The notes: generated by a model from the letters alone, not told the origin. Shown: positions 21,001 through 28,871, numbered from the stretch's first letter. The stretch: DNA of 64,000 bases from Flavobacteriia bacterium (GCA_947446925.1 CANFHU010000012.1:17690-81689); one strand, 5' to 3'. Numbers and translations are program-made.

Positions 21001-23638
21001 CACCTCAGGTGCATATACCGTTACCGTAACAAATGCAAGTGGTTGTAGTGCAACTTCTTCTGCAACAACCGTTACAGTAACTACCGCGCCTAATGCAGGT
21101 GCTTTAAGTGGTACACAGGCAATTTGTTCAAACGGTTCAACTTCGTTCACTAGTTCTGGAGATGCAGGTGGTGCATGGTCTACAAGCAATGCATCCTACG
21201 CAACGGTAAATTCCTCTGGTGTAATTACACCAGTAGCAGCTGGTACCGCAACAATCACCTATACCGTTACTGGTACAGGCGGTTGTTCCAACGCAACAGC
21301 AACAAGAACAGTGACTGTTACAGCGTTACCAACAGCAAGTATTACCTATAGCGGATCGCCATTTACCACCAACCAAGGTGCAGGACAAGCAGTAACATTA
21401 ACAGGTACATCCGGTGGAGCATATACCTCTACAGCAGGGTTAACCATAGATGGTACTTCAGGATCCCTTACCCCAAGTTCGAGTACAATAGGTACGTATA
21501 CAGTAACCTACACAATAGCATCCTCTGGAGGATGTAACGCAGTAACAGCAACAGCTTCTGTGGTAATCAATTCTGGAGCAACCACCTACTACTATACAGG
21601 TTCAGGGGATGTAAATGCACCAGCAAGTTGGACAGCAAACTCCAATGGTACAGCAGGTACCGTACCAACAGCGATGAATAGCGATGGGCATACCTTCTAT
21701 GTATTAAATCTCGGTTCCAACTCCGCACCAATATTGAATGGTACATGGACATTAGGTACGGGTAGTAAAATCATTGTTGGAGATGGTACCAATGCAGTAA
21801 ATTTTACAGTGCCTTATGCAATTTCTGGAGGTTCTATCGATGTGTCTAACAATGCCACATTGACTATAACTGCTTCGAGTGTCCCAACCTTAGGTACACT
21901 TGCTACTAGCTCTACCGTAAACTTTAATGCTACCGGGGCACAAAGCATTCCAGCAAAAACGTACGGAAACTTAATTGTAAATAATACTGCTGGTACGTCA
22001 GCGGCAGGTACGGTTACTATTTCAGGGAATTTAACCTTAACAGCAGGAGCATTTACCCCGGGTGCTTCGTTAACGATAGCTGGGAACATCATCGATAATG
22101 GAGGAACATTTACACACAATAATGGTACAGTAACCTTCACAGGAAGTAGTTCCAGTATTGGAGGTACGGATAATGCAGAAACCTTTTATAATGTCGTGGT
22201 GAACAAAACTGCTGGTCAAACATTAAGTATGAGTGGTAGTATGGCAACCTTGGCTATGAATGATTTTACACTTACTTCTGGAACATTCAGTGCACCAAGC
22301 ACTTTAAATATCACTGGAAATGTTTCTAACAATGGAGGAACTTTTACACACAACAGTGGAACGGTAACCTTATCAGGAGCAGGTAAAACACTTGGAGGTA
22401 CCACAGGTAATACGTTCTATAACCTTACGGCAAACGGAGCAACAACCTTAGGTGCAGCGCAAACGGTAGACAACACGATGACCTTGGGTGCGCAAGTTAC
22501 CTTAGGTACAAATAACCTTACCATTGGTTCTTCGGGTATCATCAGTGGGTATAACACGTCGAATTATATTATTACAAATTCGACTGGTAAAGTGGTACAA
22601 AATGGTTTAGGAGCTGGAGCAGCTGCAGGGAAAAAAATATTCCCAGTAGGTACATTGAATAATGCCTTGACTCCAACCTACACTCCAATCATTGTCGATA
22701 ACGCAGGTACTTCCGATAACTTCTCTGTGTACGTTGGAAACCACCGCTATACAGCAGGAGCATCTGGAAACATTACAACGCAACATGCGGTGGATCGCAC
22801 ATGGTTTGTGGACGAAGCATCAGTAGGAGGTTCAGATGTCACCTTAACCATTCAATGGAATGCAGGGGAAGAATTGGAAGATAATACCAAACCAGGTTCT
22901 GCGTTTAACCGTTTGAATTGTTTTATATCACACTATACAAATAATGCTTGGGATAGTGGAACACAAACCGGAGCAACAGCATCTGGAAGTGGACCATATA
23001 CTATTTCTAGAACTGGCATCACTTCCTTCTCTCCATTTGGCGTAGAAGATCCAAGTGCTTTACCAATTACCTTAATTGATTTCACTGCCAAAGCAGAAAG
23101 TAAGAAAGTTCGTTTAGATTGGGAAACAGGTTCCGAAGAAAACAATGACTTCTTTACCGTAGAAAGATCGTTGGATGGTAAAAAGTTTGAGAAAGTATTT
23201 ACGAAAAAAGGAGCTGGTAACAGTAAAGTCAATCAATACTATTTTGGCTACGATGCGAATCCATATACCGGTGTTTCATACTACCGTTTGAAACAAACTG
23301 ATTTTGATGGTAAGTTTGCGTATTCAGACATCGTATCCGTTAAAGTAGCTGGAGAGCAAATGGATTCGGAAATTGATGTGAATGTGTATCCAAACCCAGT
23401 GACAAGTCAATTGATTCATGTGGATTTGAAAGCACAAAACAATGCTACCTATACGATGCGTATCATCAACGAAATAGGGCAACAAATTTTCACGGACACC
23501 TACGATGCATTGGTCGGAAATAATACGTATGAAATCCATTTACCTAACGCGGTAACAGGAGTATACATATTAGAAATAAGTAACCAAAACGAAGTATTAG
23601 TAGACCGCGTAAAAGTGACGATTACATCCAACGAATAA
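12077..23638 (+). CDS. Giant T9SS-exported repeat adhesin B (about 3853 aa)
   Basis: I start at ATG 12077, not the in-frame TTG at 12044, because MKNFTKFLGG...GVGAWGA then begins a normal signal peptide. Order: a first beta-rich region (12.2-14.0 kb) and a second starting with the same YYSKxx...NWNS motif (about 14.0 kb); many autotransporter-associated beta-strand repeats (TLSGxNTxxGGxxLxxGTLxI); a glycine-rich domain inserted at about residues 1548-1758; five 98-residue repeats (about 2085-2574); two 89-residue repeats (about 2753-2931); further Ig-like modules; a region homologous to adhesin A from about 20880 onward; and a T9SS type A tail from about residue 3764 (EIDVNVYPNP to VKVTITSNE). 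A secreted or surface adhesin-like protein. Putative outward promoters lie in the bracketed segment, so in this orientation it should be the expressed partner. Confidence 0.93.
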   Translation: MKNFTKFLGGSRSGALRLLLVLVGMVWGVGAWGATYYSKSGTAPNVNTNWNSNRDGTSGSTPGGFTSGDIFVIQGSASAPGGTAHSLTTTGTWSISGTSSKLWIEGGATLTASHLITLSSSTTWQIDANGKYVNNHSGDIWANTFTGIESFDASSTFEFQDLQTTYNTGTSMALEALMTSSSCNFGNILWNIIASNNTNYRIRLSGASTKTINGNLTIARTGTSGSLFLFDKSTAGKLTISGNFIQTGGTFYEIYTGAGTSGTILEVLGDFSLSGGIFDLNNTPGSYSGSLYIGGNFLMTSGTLRNSSNTTSNCAIYFTKSGTQTFTQSAGTFTTTYIPFTVNSGSYLKLASNFSLSNSLTVLSGGSLDIPNPYYTTGAGSTILNSGSKLYIGHASGIYSSTATGAVQTTTRTFSNTYFEYNGTAAQVTGTGLPSILTGTLKINNSETITSSSTGVTLSQATTISTGALTLTSGILTTSTLLTITNTATSAISGGSSASYINGPVKWSLNNSTGGYIFPVGKSGKYYPFTITAAAATSPIFQIEAYSSGSGGSITGGTVSTTEHWKLIESAGTTVNGITPKLESPDFSSTTGQVGISSTATLNGSYTSLGGTVSGSSVTATLSSSSLSGLTRYFAIVDGAKIYYSKNAAGAGAAAQTLGNWNSDATGAGGGVAPTDFTSDGYSFVILSGHSYKATASWTGNAGGYVQVNSGGALDLNAQTISTFGTVKIAGTGVSSSGALFSSSASASTLSLPITLTADATVGFSSTGAITFSGVIGGAYKLTKTGTPVLTLSGANTYSGGFTLSAGTLNIDNDAALGTGTFTISGGTVDAITAARNITNAMSVGGSFTFTGTQNLSQSSGAITLTATPTITISAKILSLGGNIGGAFGIVQAGNGTFTLSGTNTFSGGFSYSSATATGTTNIKSSSALGSGTLTVNSSSSSANLIDNNSGSIITITNPILISNTYLNFVGTNSLSQTTGAITLSSSTTINTTASTLSLTGVIGESGGARSITKSGGSGILLLAGNSTFSGGVSWTTTQSGRIIINNNNALGTGTFTITGTTYGTANANSIDNTSGSIITIPNAITISGKYAFIGSYSMVFSGTVTISTTALNQTIVANSLTISGVLAGTSVSLVKDGVGTMILTNNNTQTGSTSVVSGVLNVQHANGLGLAGVTVSSGAALQLQGGVSMASETLSLSGTGVSSDGALRSVTGANTWQGSITLAAASRINCDAGSLTISGTTTNSTFDLTLGGSSSIIVSGVIGNGAGNIVKDGTGSLTMSAAHTYTGLTTVNNGTLKLGVSSAVSTSGPLGTSATGTIVASGGSLDFNGFSLTSSSTEPITINGSGYGSIGAITNGSSTGSSCVGTINLAASSIVQSTSGSLTFTGNVNLNNSLTLDCYNDITFNTGVISGAGGIIKSNSLANITLSGTNTFTGGVILNAGILKIDNNSALGTGALTINGGLIDALSSSRTITNAILIKASFTYVGSSYNLIQNTGSISLFASPTITISGNTLSLNGVIDEGTIETYTSGISDTWTCPSGVSSVTVHCWGGGGGGSAAYGNSGKAGGAGGTYSSSSISVTAGNTYNFTIGDGGSAGTYNNNNAIYVEASRGGDTYFGNTNAGSSSGATVIATGGGYGTSGNVAGTSSTSSNVGTTTYSGGNGYTGGSNNPCDHSGGCQTGGGGGGGAGSGSAGTTACLGTGGTGTYPGGNGGQGNCQGAGNTYTSVFAPGGGGSGASAGASSSNSGGVGAPGKLIIAYTVSIKSITKNGVGTLSLGGANLYGGTTTLNAGTLTIGANNAIPVAATGGGVVLNGGTLNAGSYTVGSSTTNMGTLTLGGTATLALGTGTLYFANSTSTTWSGSMTITGFVSTAVNTGGTTGGKLFVNYQSGGGCSNCGLNSTQLGLCSFNTALIGGVAATYSATQIASGEIVPISVTITLASNTISSASSCASSTKVPIQSFSLAVSGGSGNLTNVGFTTTGTYVQADISKYQLWYGTTNSIGSAAQLGTDLTSSGAAGARTFSAFTSPTLTNGNTYYFWITADLSSSPTASNTIAVNAITTSDLTSTSAKAGSTSSGGTQTLRGAFSSGTIASTGETICNGGTPATAIGSTTASSGGDGTITYSWRSSADSYTAAISGATSATYTPPAGLTSTTSYQRYAKDGTCNTTPTVSTGTWTVTVRTAFTSGTIASTGETICNGGTPATAIGSTTASSGGDGTITYSWRSSADSYTAAISGATSATYTPPAGLTSTTSYQRYAKDGTCNTTPTVSSGTWTVTVRTAFTSGTIASTGETICNGGTPATAIGNTTASSGGDGTITYSWRSSADAYTAAISGATSATYTPPAGLTSTTSYQRYAKDGTCNTTPTVSTGTWTVTVRTAFTSGTIASTGETICNGGTPATAIGNTTASSGGDGTITYSWRSSADSYTAAISGATSATYTPPAGLTSTTSYQRYAKDGTCNTTPTVSSGTWTVTVRTAFTSGTIASTGETICSGGTPTVIGNSTAASGGDASISYTWRSSSDSYVSAISGATSSTYTPPAGLTSTTSYRRYANDGTCNTSPSVATGTWTVTVTANVTPSVSVSASSTSVCAGSSVTFTATPTNGGGSPSYQWTLNGSNVGTDATTYVNSGLSSGDVVTVVMTANNTCQTASTANGNSITMSNANVTPTISISADNATSCAGSTVTFTTSSTNGGAGPTYQWKLNGVDISGATSSSYAAASFANSDQVSVVMTSNASCITASTATSNTVTLSRNARPTTAVFAGATTICNGASANLTVTISGGTSPYSVVYTGNGGGTVSTYTSGSNIAQAPSTSTTYGLTSVTDANGCTATTPSGTPTITVNARPSTAVLAGTTSICNGASANLTVTITGGTSPYSVVYTGNGGGSVSSYTSGSNIAQAPSTSTTYGLTSVTDANGCTATTPSGAPVITVNALPTATISAGGSTSFCSGGSVTLTSSAGSSYLWSTGATTSSISATTSGAYTVTVTNASGCSATSSATTVTVTTAPNAGALSGTQAICSNGSTSFTSSGDAGGAWSTSNASYATVNSSGVITPVAAGTATITYTVTGTGGCSNATATRTVTVTALPTASITYSGSPFTTNQGAGQAVTLTGTSGGAYTSTAGLTIDGTSGSLTPSSSTIGTYTVTYTIASSGGCNAVTATASVVINSGATTYYYTGSGDVNAPASWTANSNGTAGTVPTAMNSDGHTFYVLNLGSNSAPILNGTWTLGTGSKIIVGDGTNAVNFTVPYAISGGSIDVSNNATLTITASSVPTLGTLATSSTVNFNATGAQSIPAKTYGNLIVNNTAGTSAAGTVTISGNLTLTAGAFTPGASLTIAGNIIDNGGTFTHNNGTVTFTGSSSSIGGTDNAETFYNVVVNKTAGQTLSMSGSMATLAMNDFTLTSGTFSAPSTLNITGNVSNNGGTFTHNSGTVTLSGAGKTLGGTTGNTFYNLTANGATTLGAAQTVDNTMTLGAQVTLGTNNLTIGSSGIISGYNTSNYIITNSTGKVVQNGLGAGAAAGKKIFPVGTLNNALTPTYTPIIVDNAGTSDNFSVYVGNHRYTAGASGNITTQHAVDRTWFVDEASVGGSDVTLTIQWNAGEELEDNTKPGSAFNRLNCFISHYTNNAWDSGTQTGATASGSGPYTISRTGITSFSPFGVEDPSALPITLIDFTAKAESKKVRLDWETGSEENNDFFTVERSLDGKKFEKVFTKKGAGNSKVNQYYFGYDANPYTGVSYYRLKQTDFDGKFAYSDIVSVKVAGEQMDSEIDVNVYPNPVTSQLIHVDLKAQNNATYTMRIINEIGQQIFTDTYDALVGNNTYEIHLPNAVTGVYILEISNQNEVLVDRVKVTITSNE
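16720..17350 (+). repeat. Glycine-rich domain segment inside adhesin B
   Basis: Encodes about 210 residues with runs of G, S, N and A (HCWGGGGGG, GGGGGGGAGSG, APGGGGSGASAG, GAPGKLIIAY). This matches the glycine-rich fold often found in large Bacteroidota surface proteins. It interrupts the beta-strand repeats: a repeat unit is cut before it and another resumes right after (SITKNGVGTLSLGGANLYGGTTTL). Confidence 0.75.
18329..19798 (+). repeat. Tandem 294-bp (98-aa) repeats, five units
   Basis: GGAACGATAG anchors recur at 18341, 18635, 18929, 19223 and 19517, an exact 294-bp period. Units 1-4 are almost identical at DNA level; unit 5 is diverged. Each encodes an Ig-like module (SGTIASTGETICNGGTP to GTWTVTVRTAFT). 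Near-identity predicts copy-number change by recombination or slippage. Confidence 0.95.
20333..20866 (+). repeat. Two tandem 267-bp (89-aa) repeats
   Basis: Units begin at 20333 and 20600 (ARPxTAVxAGxTxICNGASANLTVTI to TVNARP). They resemble the 91-aa Ig-like modules of adhesin A in position and cysteine spacing. Confidence 0.85.
23026..23638 (+). repeat. 3'-terminal segment shared with adhesin A
   Basis: Counterpart of 2815-3425 in inverted orientation. Stretches such as the LDWETGSEENNDFFTVERSLDG coding region differ by only isolated bases. Confidence 0.8.
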
Positions 23639-23701
23639 CATCGAAATAGTTCTTTGTAGATTTCGTTTCGCTGCTGCTAGGAGCAGTTTACATACTGTAC
23701 A

Positions 23702-23732
23702 AACACACCCTGAGGATAGCGAAGGGTGTGTT
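23702..23732. terminator. Hairpin after adhesin B with REP-like core
   Basis: Perfect 10-bp stem AACACACCCT / AGGGTGTGTT. The core CCCTGAGGATAGCGAAGGG has the shape of the widespread CCTGAG...CGAAGG REP palindromes. There is no long U-tract, so termination is plausible but not certain. A second such core is at 28808-28826, and a REP-associated transposase gene is at 41677. Confidence 0.6.
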
Positions 23733-23842
23733 AAAGGAAAAGGTGAGAGAGCCAAGTATAGTAATAAAATGTAAAGGCCAGAAAATAGTGTTATTTACGT
23801 ATAGTTTTCCTGAAATTATAGTTCAGTTTCGCTAAAAAAAAA

Positions 23843-23850
23843 TATATTTG
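23843..23850 (+). promoter_or_regulatory. Candidate -7 element TATATTTG
   Basis: Perfect TAnnTTTG box about 76 bases upstream of the 23926 lipoprotein gene. The -33 element is not convincing. Confidence 0.3.
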
Positions 23851-23925
23851 TAAAGGGTGGTACTATGCTTACAAAGTTACCATCGAAGACGTACCAAAGA
23901 GGGGAGTCAAATTGTAAACCATTAA

Positions 23926-24198
23926 ATGAACGATATGAATATATACCATACCATAATCACCATATTAGGATTAGCTTTCGTTGTAGCTTGTACACCTTCT
24001 CCTAAAAAAGAAACTGAAAAAACGGTAAATCATAGTGAACATAGTAAACATGTAGCTCCGAAAAAGAATAAAAAAGAGTTAATCATGGACGAGTATCACG
24101 AAATGAAACGTGAATTAGAACCAAACGGGTATAAAATTACCACAGATAGTACGGATTACATTTACATCGACAACTCGGTAAAAATGAAATTCAACTAA
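23926..24198 (+). CDS. Small putative lipoprotein (90 aa)
   Basis: The N-terminal hydrophobic stretch TIITILGLAFVVAC ends in a lipobox-like VVAC with Cys22, followed by a charged, lysine- and histidine-rich linker (TPSPKKETEKTVNHSEHSKH). The C-terminus is short and unremarkable. An ATG at 23935 is an alternative start giving a more compact signal. Anchored to a membrane if lipidated; function unknown. Confidence 0.65.
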   Translation: MNDMNIYHTIITILGLAFVVACTPSPKKETEKTVNHSEHSKHVAPKKNKKELIMDEYHEMKRELEPNGYKITTDSTDYIYIDNSVKMKFN

Positions 24199-24457
24199 GC
24201 TAAAAACGGTTCCTTTTTTAGTACAACGTACACAAAGCGTCAGTAGTATACCTACTGTTTCAAATCCACATAAACCTATTCTTTAAGAATCTGTATTTTC
24301 AGATTAATGACATTTTATTGTCTAAAATTTTCAACCTTAAAGAAACCACCCTTTTTCATCAAACTAGGTTTACTAAAATAGCAATTTAGCAACCACAGTG
24401 CGATGGATGGAATGACTCAACCGTTTTTGTTTATTAATACTATTAAACCTCATTCCC

Positions 24458-25114
24458 ATGAAAATTAATACATTAATTATAAAGAACAACTCCATTCTTT
24501 CCGAGGGATTATGTATACTTCTGGAACAGGATACAGTTTACCAAGTTTCAACGATTTCGTTGGAAACATTTCTAATAACTAAAAAAGAAGCGCTGCAATC
24601 CAACGCAATTATTATTGCTGCATTACCATTAGAGAGTAGTGCGTATAAAACAGTATTGACCCAACTAAAACAATTAGAATTACCTGCATTGTTGGTGATG
24701 CCAACCAGTACAATAAGTGATTTTCAACAAGTGGTAAAACACAAAATCAAAGGGTATATTTCCTTTGCGAGTGATTACGAAGAATTGACCGATGCCATTC
24801 ATGCCATTGTTGCTGGTGCGAACTATTATTCCAAAGAATTAATCGCGCAGCTCAAAACGGTGCAAAAGCAAGCAACTTCGAAATCGGATAAAAAGTTTTC
24901 TACCCATTTAAAAATATCCAAGCGCGAATTGGAAATCATCCGATTGTTACAACAAGGCTTGCAGTCCAAACAAATTGCAGAAGCTTTAGGTATTAGCGAT
25001 CGAACAGTGGCGAAACACCGAGAAAATATCATGAAAAAATGTAAGGTTAATAATGTTACCGAATTGCTTTATTTTCTTCAAAAAAACGAGGTTTTACTAC
25101 CAGAATTTGAGTAG
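24458..25114 (+). CDS. LuxR/NarL-type regulator with degenerate receiver domain
   Basis: 218 residues. Residues about 1-125 have the length and pattern of a response-regulator receiver, but the acidic pair is replaced by Asn-Asn (residues 10-11), the expected phospho-acceptor Asp is absent (NAIIIAALPLE, alanines at 54-55) and the usual K at the domain end is missing (KGYISFASD). Residues about 150-200 are a complete NarL/FixJ helix-turn-helix (KRELEIIRLLQQGLQSKQIAEALGISDRTVAKHRENIMKK). So the DNA-binding half is normal, whereas control by phosphorylation is unlikely: a pseudo-receiver or stand-alone regulator. No sensor kinase gene adjoins it. A strong terminator follows. Confidence 0.88.
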   Translation: MKINTLIIKNNSILSEGLCILLEQDTVYQVSTISLETFLITKKEALQSNAIIIAALPLESSAYKTVLTQLKQLELPALLVMPTSTISDFQQVVKHKIKGYISFASDYEELTDAIHAIVAGANYYSKELIAQLKTVQKQATSKSDKKFSTHLKISKRELEIIRLLQQGLQSKQIAEALGISDRTVAKHRENIMKKCKVNNVTELLYFLQKNEVLLPEFE

Positions 25115-25142
25115 TTGATTCCAGTAGCGGCAGAGATGTAAG

Positions 25143-25177
25143 AAAAGGGTGTCCGAATTTTCGGGACACCCTTTTTT
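25143..25177 (+). terminator. Intrinsic terminator after the LuxR-type gene
   Basis: AAAAGGGTGTCC / GGACACCCTTTT stem with a U-tract, about 30 bases after the stop codon. Confidence 0.9.
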
Positions 25178-25373
25178 ACGTGTATGAAATTAGTATTATG
25201 ATATGTTTAAAAGTGCATTTTTATTGTAAATTAATTTGGGCAATTGCGATAAATAATATATCTTTATTTCGTAATAACTAGTTGATTAAATGAGTGTTAA
25301 GTAATAATACGTACTTTTTATTTAAGACGCTATGTTAGAAAAACAGGGAAAGTAACAACCATAACCAGTATAA

Positions 25374-25844
25374 ATGGAAACAGCAGAAAAACAAACACTT
25401 TTTGAATCTACGTTCGAGATGCAAAAAGAAACCCTAGCTCAATTAATCGAGACAGGAAAAAAAGTAACCGAAATGTATAAGGAAAACAATCCATTGCAGT
25501 TCATGTTAAAAGCTACGAAAGTAGAAAATGTAGGAATGATGAATACGAAAGAGATTCAACAAACCTTACTTAACACAGCAACCGTTTTCTCCAAACAGTT
25601 ACAAACACTTACCAAATTACAAAGAGAGAGCGTAAAACTTTTTACGACAACACAAAAAGAGTGGTTGCAAAATGTAGAAACAAAAGAGAACAAACAATGG
25701 GTAGAGAAATTTGTTGAAATGAATGACTACCTAGAGCAAACATATGTTACCTTCGATGAGAATATTTCTAAATCTATCCACAATGGATTTGAGGTATATA
25801 TGCAACAAGTGGAAAATAATACATTTATGAAAACGAATTGGTAG
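25374..25844 (+). CDS. Hypothetical helical protein (156 aa)
   Basis: Soluble, no signal peptide or membrane span, rich in E, K, Q and T and apparently all helical (long amphipathic stretches such as TLLNTATVFSKQLQTLTKLQRESVKLF). The composition resembles phasins or other granule-surface helical proteins, but no polyhydroxyalkanoate gene is near, so this is only a suggestion. Monocistronic, followed by a bidirectional terminator. Confidence 0.7.
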   Translation: METAEKQTLFESTFEMQKETLAQLIETGKKVTEMYKENNPLQFMLKATKVENVGMMNTKEIQQTLLNTATVFSKQLQTLTKLQRESVKLFTTTQKEWLQNVETKENKQWVEKFVEMNDYLEQTYVTFDENISKSIHNGFEVYMQQVENNTFMKTNW

Positions 25845-25867
25845 TAATTCGTCTTTTCTAAAGATAA

Positions 25868-25901
25868 AAAAACGAGTAGTTCGAAAGAGCTACTCGTTTT
25901 T
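25868..25901. terminator. Bidirectional terminator between 156-aa gene and clpB
   Basis: AAAAACGAGTAG / CTACTCGTTTTT perfect 12-bp stem, 10-base loop, A- and T-tracts on both sides, between convergent genes. Confidence 0.92.
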
Positions 25902-25914
25902 GTTTGAATATGGA

Positions 25915-28533
25915 TTAATTCAAGTTTGCTTCCAAAGCGTGGATTGGTTTACGAAACACAATCTTATGGTCAAAAACATCCATCACGACATTGTCAGAGG
26001 TGTCAATTGTTCCTGAAAGTAGCGCTTTCGATAGTTCGTTTAACACTTGTTTTTGAATCACTCGTTTCACAGGTCGTGCTCCAAATTGTGGGTCATAACC
26101 AACCTCAGCAATGTGATCAAACGCATGTTCGGTAACTACTAATTTTATGTCTTTTTCTAGTAACATACGTTTTAGGTTGGTTAATTGAATTTCTACGATT
26201 TTACGCACATCTCCACGTGTTAATGGAGTGAACATAATTGTTTCGTCGATGCGGTTTAGAAATTCAGGTCGAATCGTTTGTTTGAGTAATTCCGTTACCA
26301 ATAATTTTGCTTTTTCACCAGCTGCCTCTAATTCACTTTCCATTTTACCATCAAAGGTTTCTTGAATTAAATGAGAACCTAAATTGGAAGTCATGATGAT
26401 AATGGTGTTTTTAAAGTTGACTAAACGACCTTTATTGTCCGTCAAACGTCCATCATCCAATACTTGCAAGAGAATGTTAAAGACATCTGGATGTGCTTTC
26501 TCGATTTCGTCTAACAGGATAATAGAGTAGGGCTTTCTGCGCACCGCTTCGGTTAATTGTCCGCCTTCATCGTACCCAACATATCCCGGAGGTGCACCTA
26601 CCAAACGGCTTACAGCGTGTTTTTCTTGGTACTCACTCATGTCGATACGCGTCATTGCATTTTCATCGTTGAATAAATATTCTGCTAATGCTTTTGCTAA
26701 TTCTGTTTTTCCAACACCAGTTGTTCCTAAAAAGATAAACGAACCAATAGGTCTTTTGGCATCTTGTAAACCAGCGCGTGAACGTCTTACTGCATCCGAT
26801 AATGCTTCAATCGCTTCCGATTGACCAACCACACGTTTATTTAATTCATCTTCTAATTTTAAGAGTTTCGAACGTTCGGATTCAATCATTTTAGAAACAG
26901 GAATTCCGGTCCATTTAGATACCACCTCCGCAATTTCTTCCACAGAAACCTCTTCCTTAATCATTTTGGCGTGGAGTTGGATTTCTGCTAATTTCGCTTT
27001 GTTGGTTTCTAATAAAGATTCGAGTTCTTTGATTTTACCATATCGAATTTCAGCAACCTTGCCGTAGTCGCCGGTGCGTTCTGCCGCTTCAGCATCCAAT
27101 TTTGCATTTTCGATATCTTCTTTTGTTTTTTGAATTGCATCAATTACATCGCGTTCCGCTTGCCATTTCGCTTGAAAAGCATCGCGTTGTTGTTGTAGGT
27201 TAGCCAATTCTTTTCCGAGTAAGTCTAATTTTTTGGTGTCGTTTTCACGTAAAATAGCGGCTTTCTCGATTTCTAACTGCATGATTTTACGTTCTAATTC
27301 GTCTAATTCTTCTGGTTTAGAATTTATTTCCATACGAATTTTAGATGCAGCCTCATCAATTAAATCGATGGCTTTATCTGGTAAATGTCTGTCCGTAATA
27401 TAGCGTTGTGAAAGTTCTACAGCAGCAATAATTGCGGCATCTTTGATGATAACCTTATGGTGGTTTTCGTATTTATCTTTGATCCCACGAAGGATAGAAA
27501 TAGCATCTTCGGTGCTTGGTTCATCCACCAATACGGTTTGAAAACGACGAACAAGTGCTTTGTCTTTTTCAAAGTATTTTTGGTATTCATTTAAGGTCGT
27601 TGCGCCAACAGCTCGAAGTTCGCCACGTGCCAATGCAGGTTTTAAAATGTTAGCAGCATCCATTGCACCATCGCCGCCGCCTGCACCAACGAGGGTGTGG
27701 ATTTCGTCGATAAACAAAATGATTTCTCCTTCCGCTTGAATTACTTCTTTTACAACCGCTTTTAAGCGTTCTTCAAATTCCCCTTTGTATTTAGCACCAG
27801 CAACCAATGCACCCATATCCAACGAGTAAACCGTTTTGGATTTTAAGTTTTCAGGAACATCTCCGTTGACAATACGATGTGCTAAGCCTTCTGCGATAGC
27901 GGTTTTACCAACTCCAGGTTCTCCAATTAAGATTGGGTTGTTTTTCGTTCTTCGCGTTAATATTTGCAATACACGACGAATTTCTTCGTCCCTTCCAATG
28001 ACAGGGTCTAGTTTTCCAGATTGTGCGAGTTGATTTAAGTTTTTCGCGTATTTTTCTAGCGATTGATAGTTTCCTTCCGGGTTGTTCGAAGTAACTTTTT
28101 CTCCGTTGCGTAAGTCCATAATTGCTTGTTTTAAGTTTTTTTGTGTGATACCATTGTCTTTTAAAAGTTTTCCAATAGCATCGTTGCTGTTAATTAAGGT
28201 GTATACCAATAATTCAATGGAAACATATTGATCTTCAAATTCTTTTAGGTTTACGGTTGCTTCCTGTAATACCTTAGAGAATGCCTGAGTGGCGTGTAAT
28301 TGTCCACCAGTTACTTTTGGGTATCCGCCGATAATACGATCTACTACCTGTGTTAAAGTTGTTTGGTTGACCTGTAATTTTTGGAGTAGGTAAGGGGTTA
28401 CCTCTCTGTCTACCTCCAAAATACCTTTTAGTAAATGCCCAGTGTCTATGGTTCCAAATCCACCATTAATCGCTTGTTGTTGCGCGCTTTGTATGGCTTC
28501 TTGTGATTTTAGTGTAAATTTTTCAAAATCCAT
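25915..28533 (-). CDS. clpB: ATP-dependent disaggregase ClpB
   Basis: 872 residues, the usual ClpB length. N-domain (1-150), AAA1 with Walker [10 protein letters not shown] near residue 205 and Walker [14 protein letters not shown], a middle coiled-coil M-domain (about 400-535, which separates ClpB from ClpA and ClpC), AAA2 with GTTGVGKTE near 605, the arginine-rich sensor segments and the pore-loop GYVGYDEGG, then the small C-terminal domain. It resolubilises aggregated proteins with DnaK. A minus-strand TAAATTTG (28566-28573) could be the -7 box, with a weak -33. Convergent with the 156-aa gene. Confidence 0.98.
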   Translation of the reverse strand: MDFEKFTLKSQEAIQSAQQQAINGGFGTIDTGHLLKGILEVDREVTPYLLQKLQVNQTTLTQVVDRIIGGYPKVTGGQLHATQAFSKVLQEATVNLKEFEDQYVSIELLVYTLINSNDAIGKLLKDNGITQKNLKQAIMDLRNGEKVTSNNPEGNYQSLEKYAKNLNQLAQSGKLDPVIGRDEEIRRVLQILTRRTKNNPILIGEPGVGKTAIAEGLAHRIVNGDVPENLKSKTVYSLDMGALVAGAKYKGEFEERLKAVVKEVIQAEGEIILFIDEIHTLVGAGGGDGAMDAANILKPALARGELRAVGATTLNEYQKYFEKDKALVRRFQTVLVDEPSTEDAISILRGIKDKYENHHKVIIKDAAIIAAVELSQRYITDRHLPDKAIDLIDEAASKIRMEINSKPEELDELERKIMQLEIEKAAILRENDTKKLDLLGKELANLQQQRDAFQAKWQAERDVIDAIQKTKEDIENAKLDAEAAERTGDYGKVAEIRYGKIKELESLLETNKAKLAEIQLHAKMIKEEVSVEEIAEVVSKWTGIPVSKMIESERSKLLKLEDELNKRVVGQSEAIEALSDAVRRSRAGLQDAKRPIGSFIFLGTTGVGKTELAKALAEYLFNDENAMTRIDMSEYQEKHAVSRLVGAPPGYVGYDEGGQLTEAVRRKPYSIILLDEIEKAHPDVFNILLQVLDDGRLTDNKGRLVNFKNTIIIMTSNLGSHLIQETFDGKMESELEAAGEKAKLLVTELLKQTIRPEFLNRIDETIMFTPLTRGDVRKIVEIQLTNLKRMLLEKDIKLVVTEHAFDHIAEVGYDPQFGARPVKRVIQKQVLNELSKALLSGTIDTSDNVVMDVFDHKIVFRKPIHALEANLN

Positions 28534-28744
28534 CTTTTCTAGTTTTTGAGTTTCTTTTAACTATTCAAATTTAATTCCATAACAATAAATAAACTTGTAA
28601 TCGGAATTTTTGTCATTTACATTAAGTTTCAAATGACTTTTTGTCTTGTTTATACAAAGATACAACCCCAATAAGGTAAATAATAAGATAAATATTAGGT
28701 TTTAAGCTGATTTGTGTGGTTTGTTGCTTTAAGTTACATTTCTT

Positions 28745-28798
28745 CACCCGTCACTCGTCACTCGTCACCCGTCACTCATCACCCGTCACTCGTCACTC
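28745..28798. repeat. Tandem 7-bp repeat (GTCACYC)
   Basis: About 7.7 imperfect copies of GTCACTC/GTCACCC in the clpB-proS gap. The complementary motif GAGTGAC occurs in two copies at 51947-51963. Short low-complexity DNA of this kind is prone to slippage. Confidence 0.8.
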
Positions 28799-28799
28799 A

Positions 28800-28832
28800 A
28801 AAACGGTTCCTGAGGTTCTCGAAGGACCGTTT
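28800..28832. repeat. REP-like palindrome upstream of proS
   Basis: TCCTGAGGTTCTCGAAGGA core at 28808-28826 inside a longer imperfect hairpin (AAACGGT...ACCGTTT). Same CCTGAG...CGAAGG architecture as the hairpin at 23702-23732. It ends about 40 bases before the proS ATG. Confidence 0.6.
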
Positions 28833-28871
28833 CACTCTTTTTATTATCTTTACATTTCAAATTTCAATTCT

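Noticed and set aside
28716..28871. 52-residue N-terminal extension of ProRS
   Set aside because: It translates the 7-bp repeats and a REP-like hairpin; the family starts at ATG 28872.
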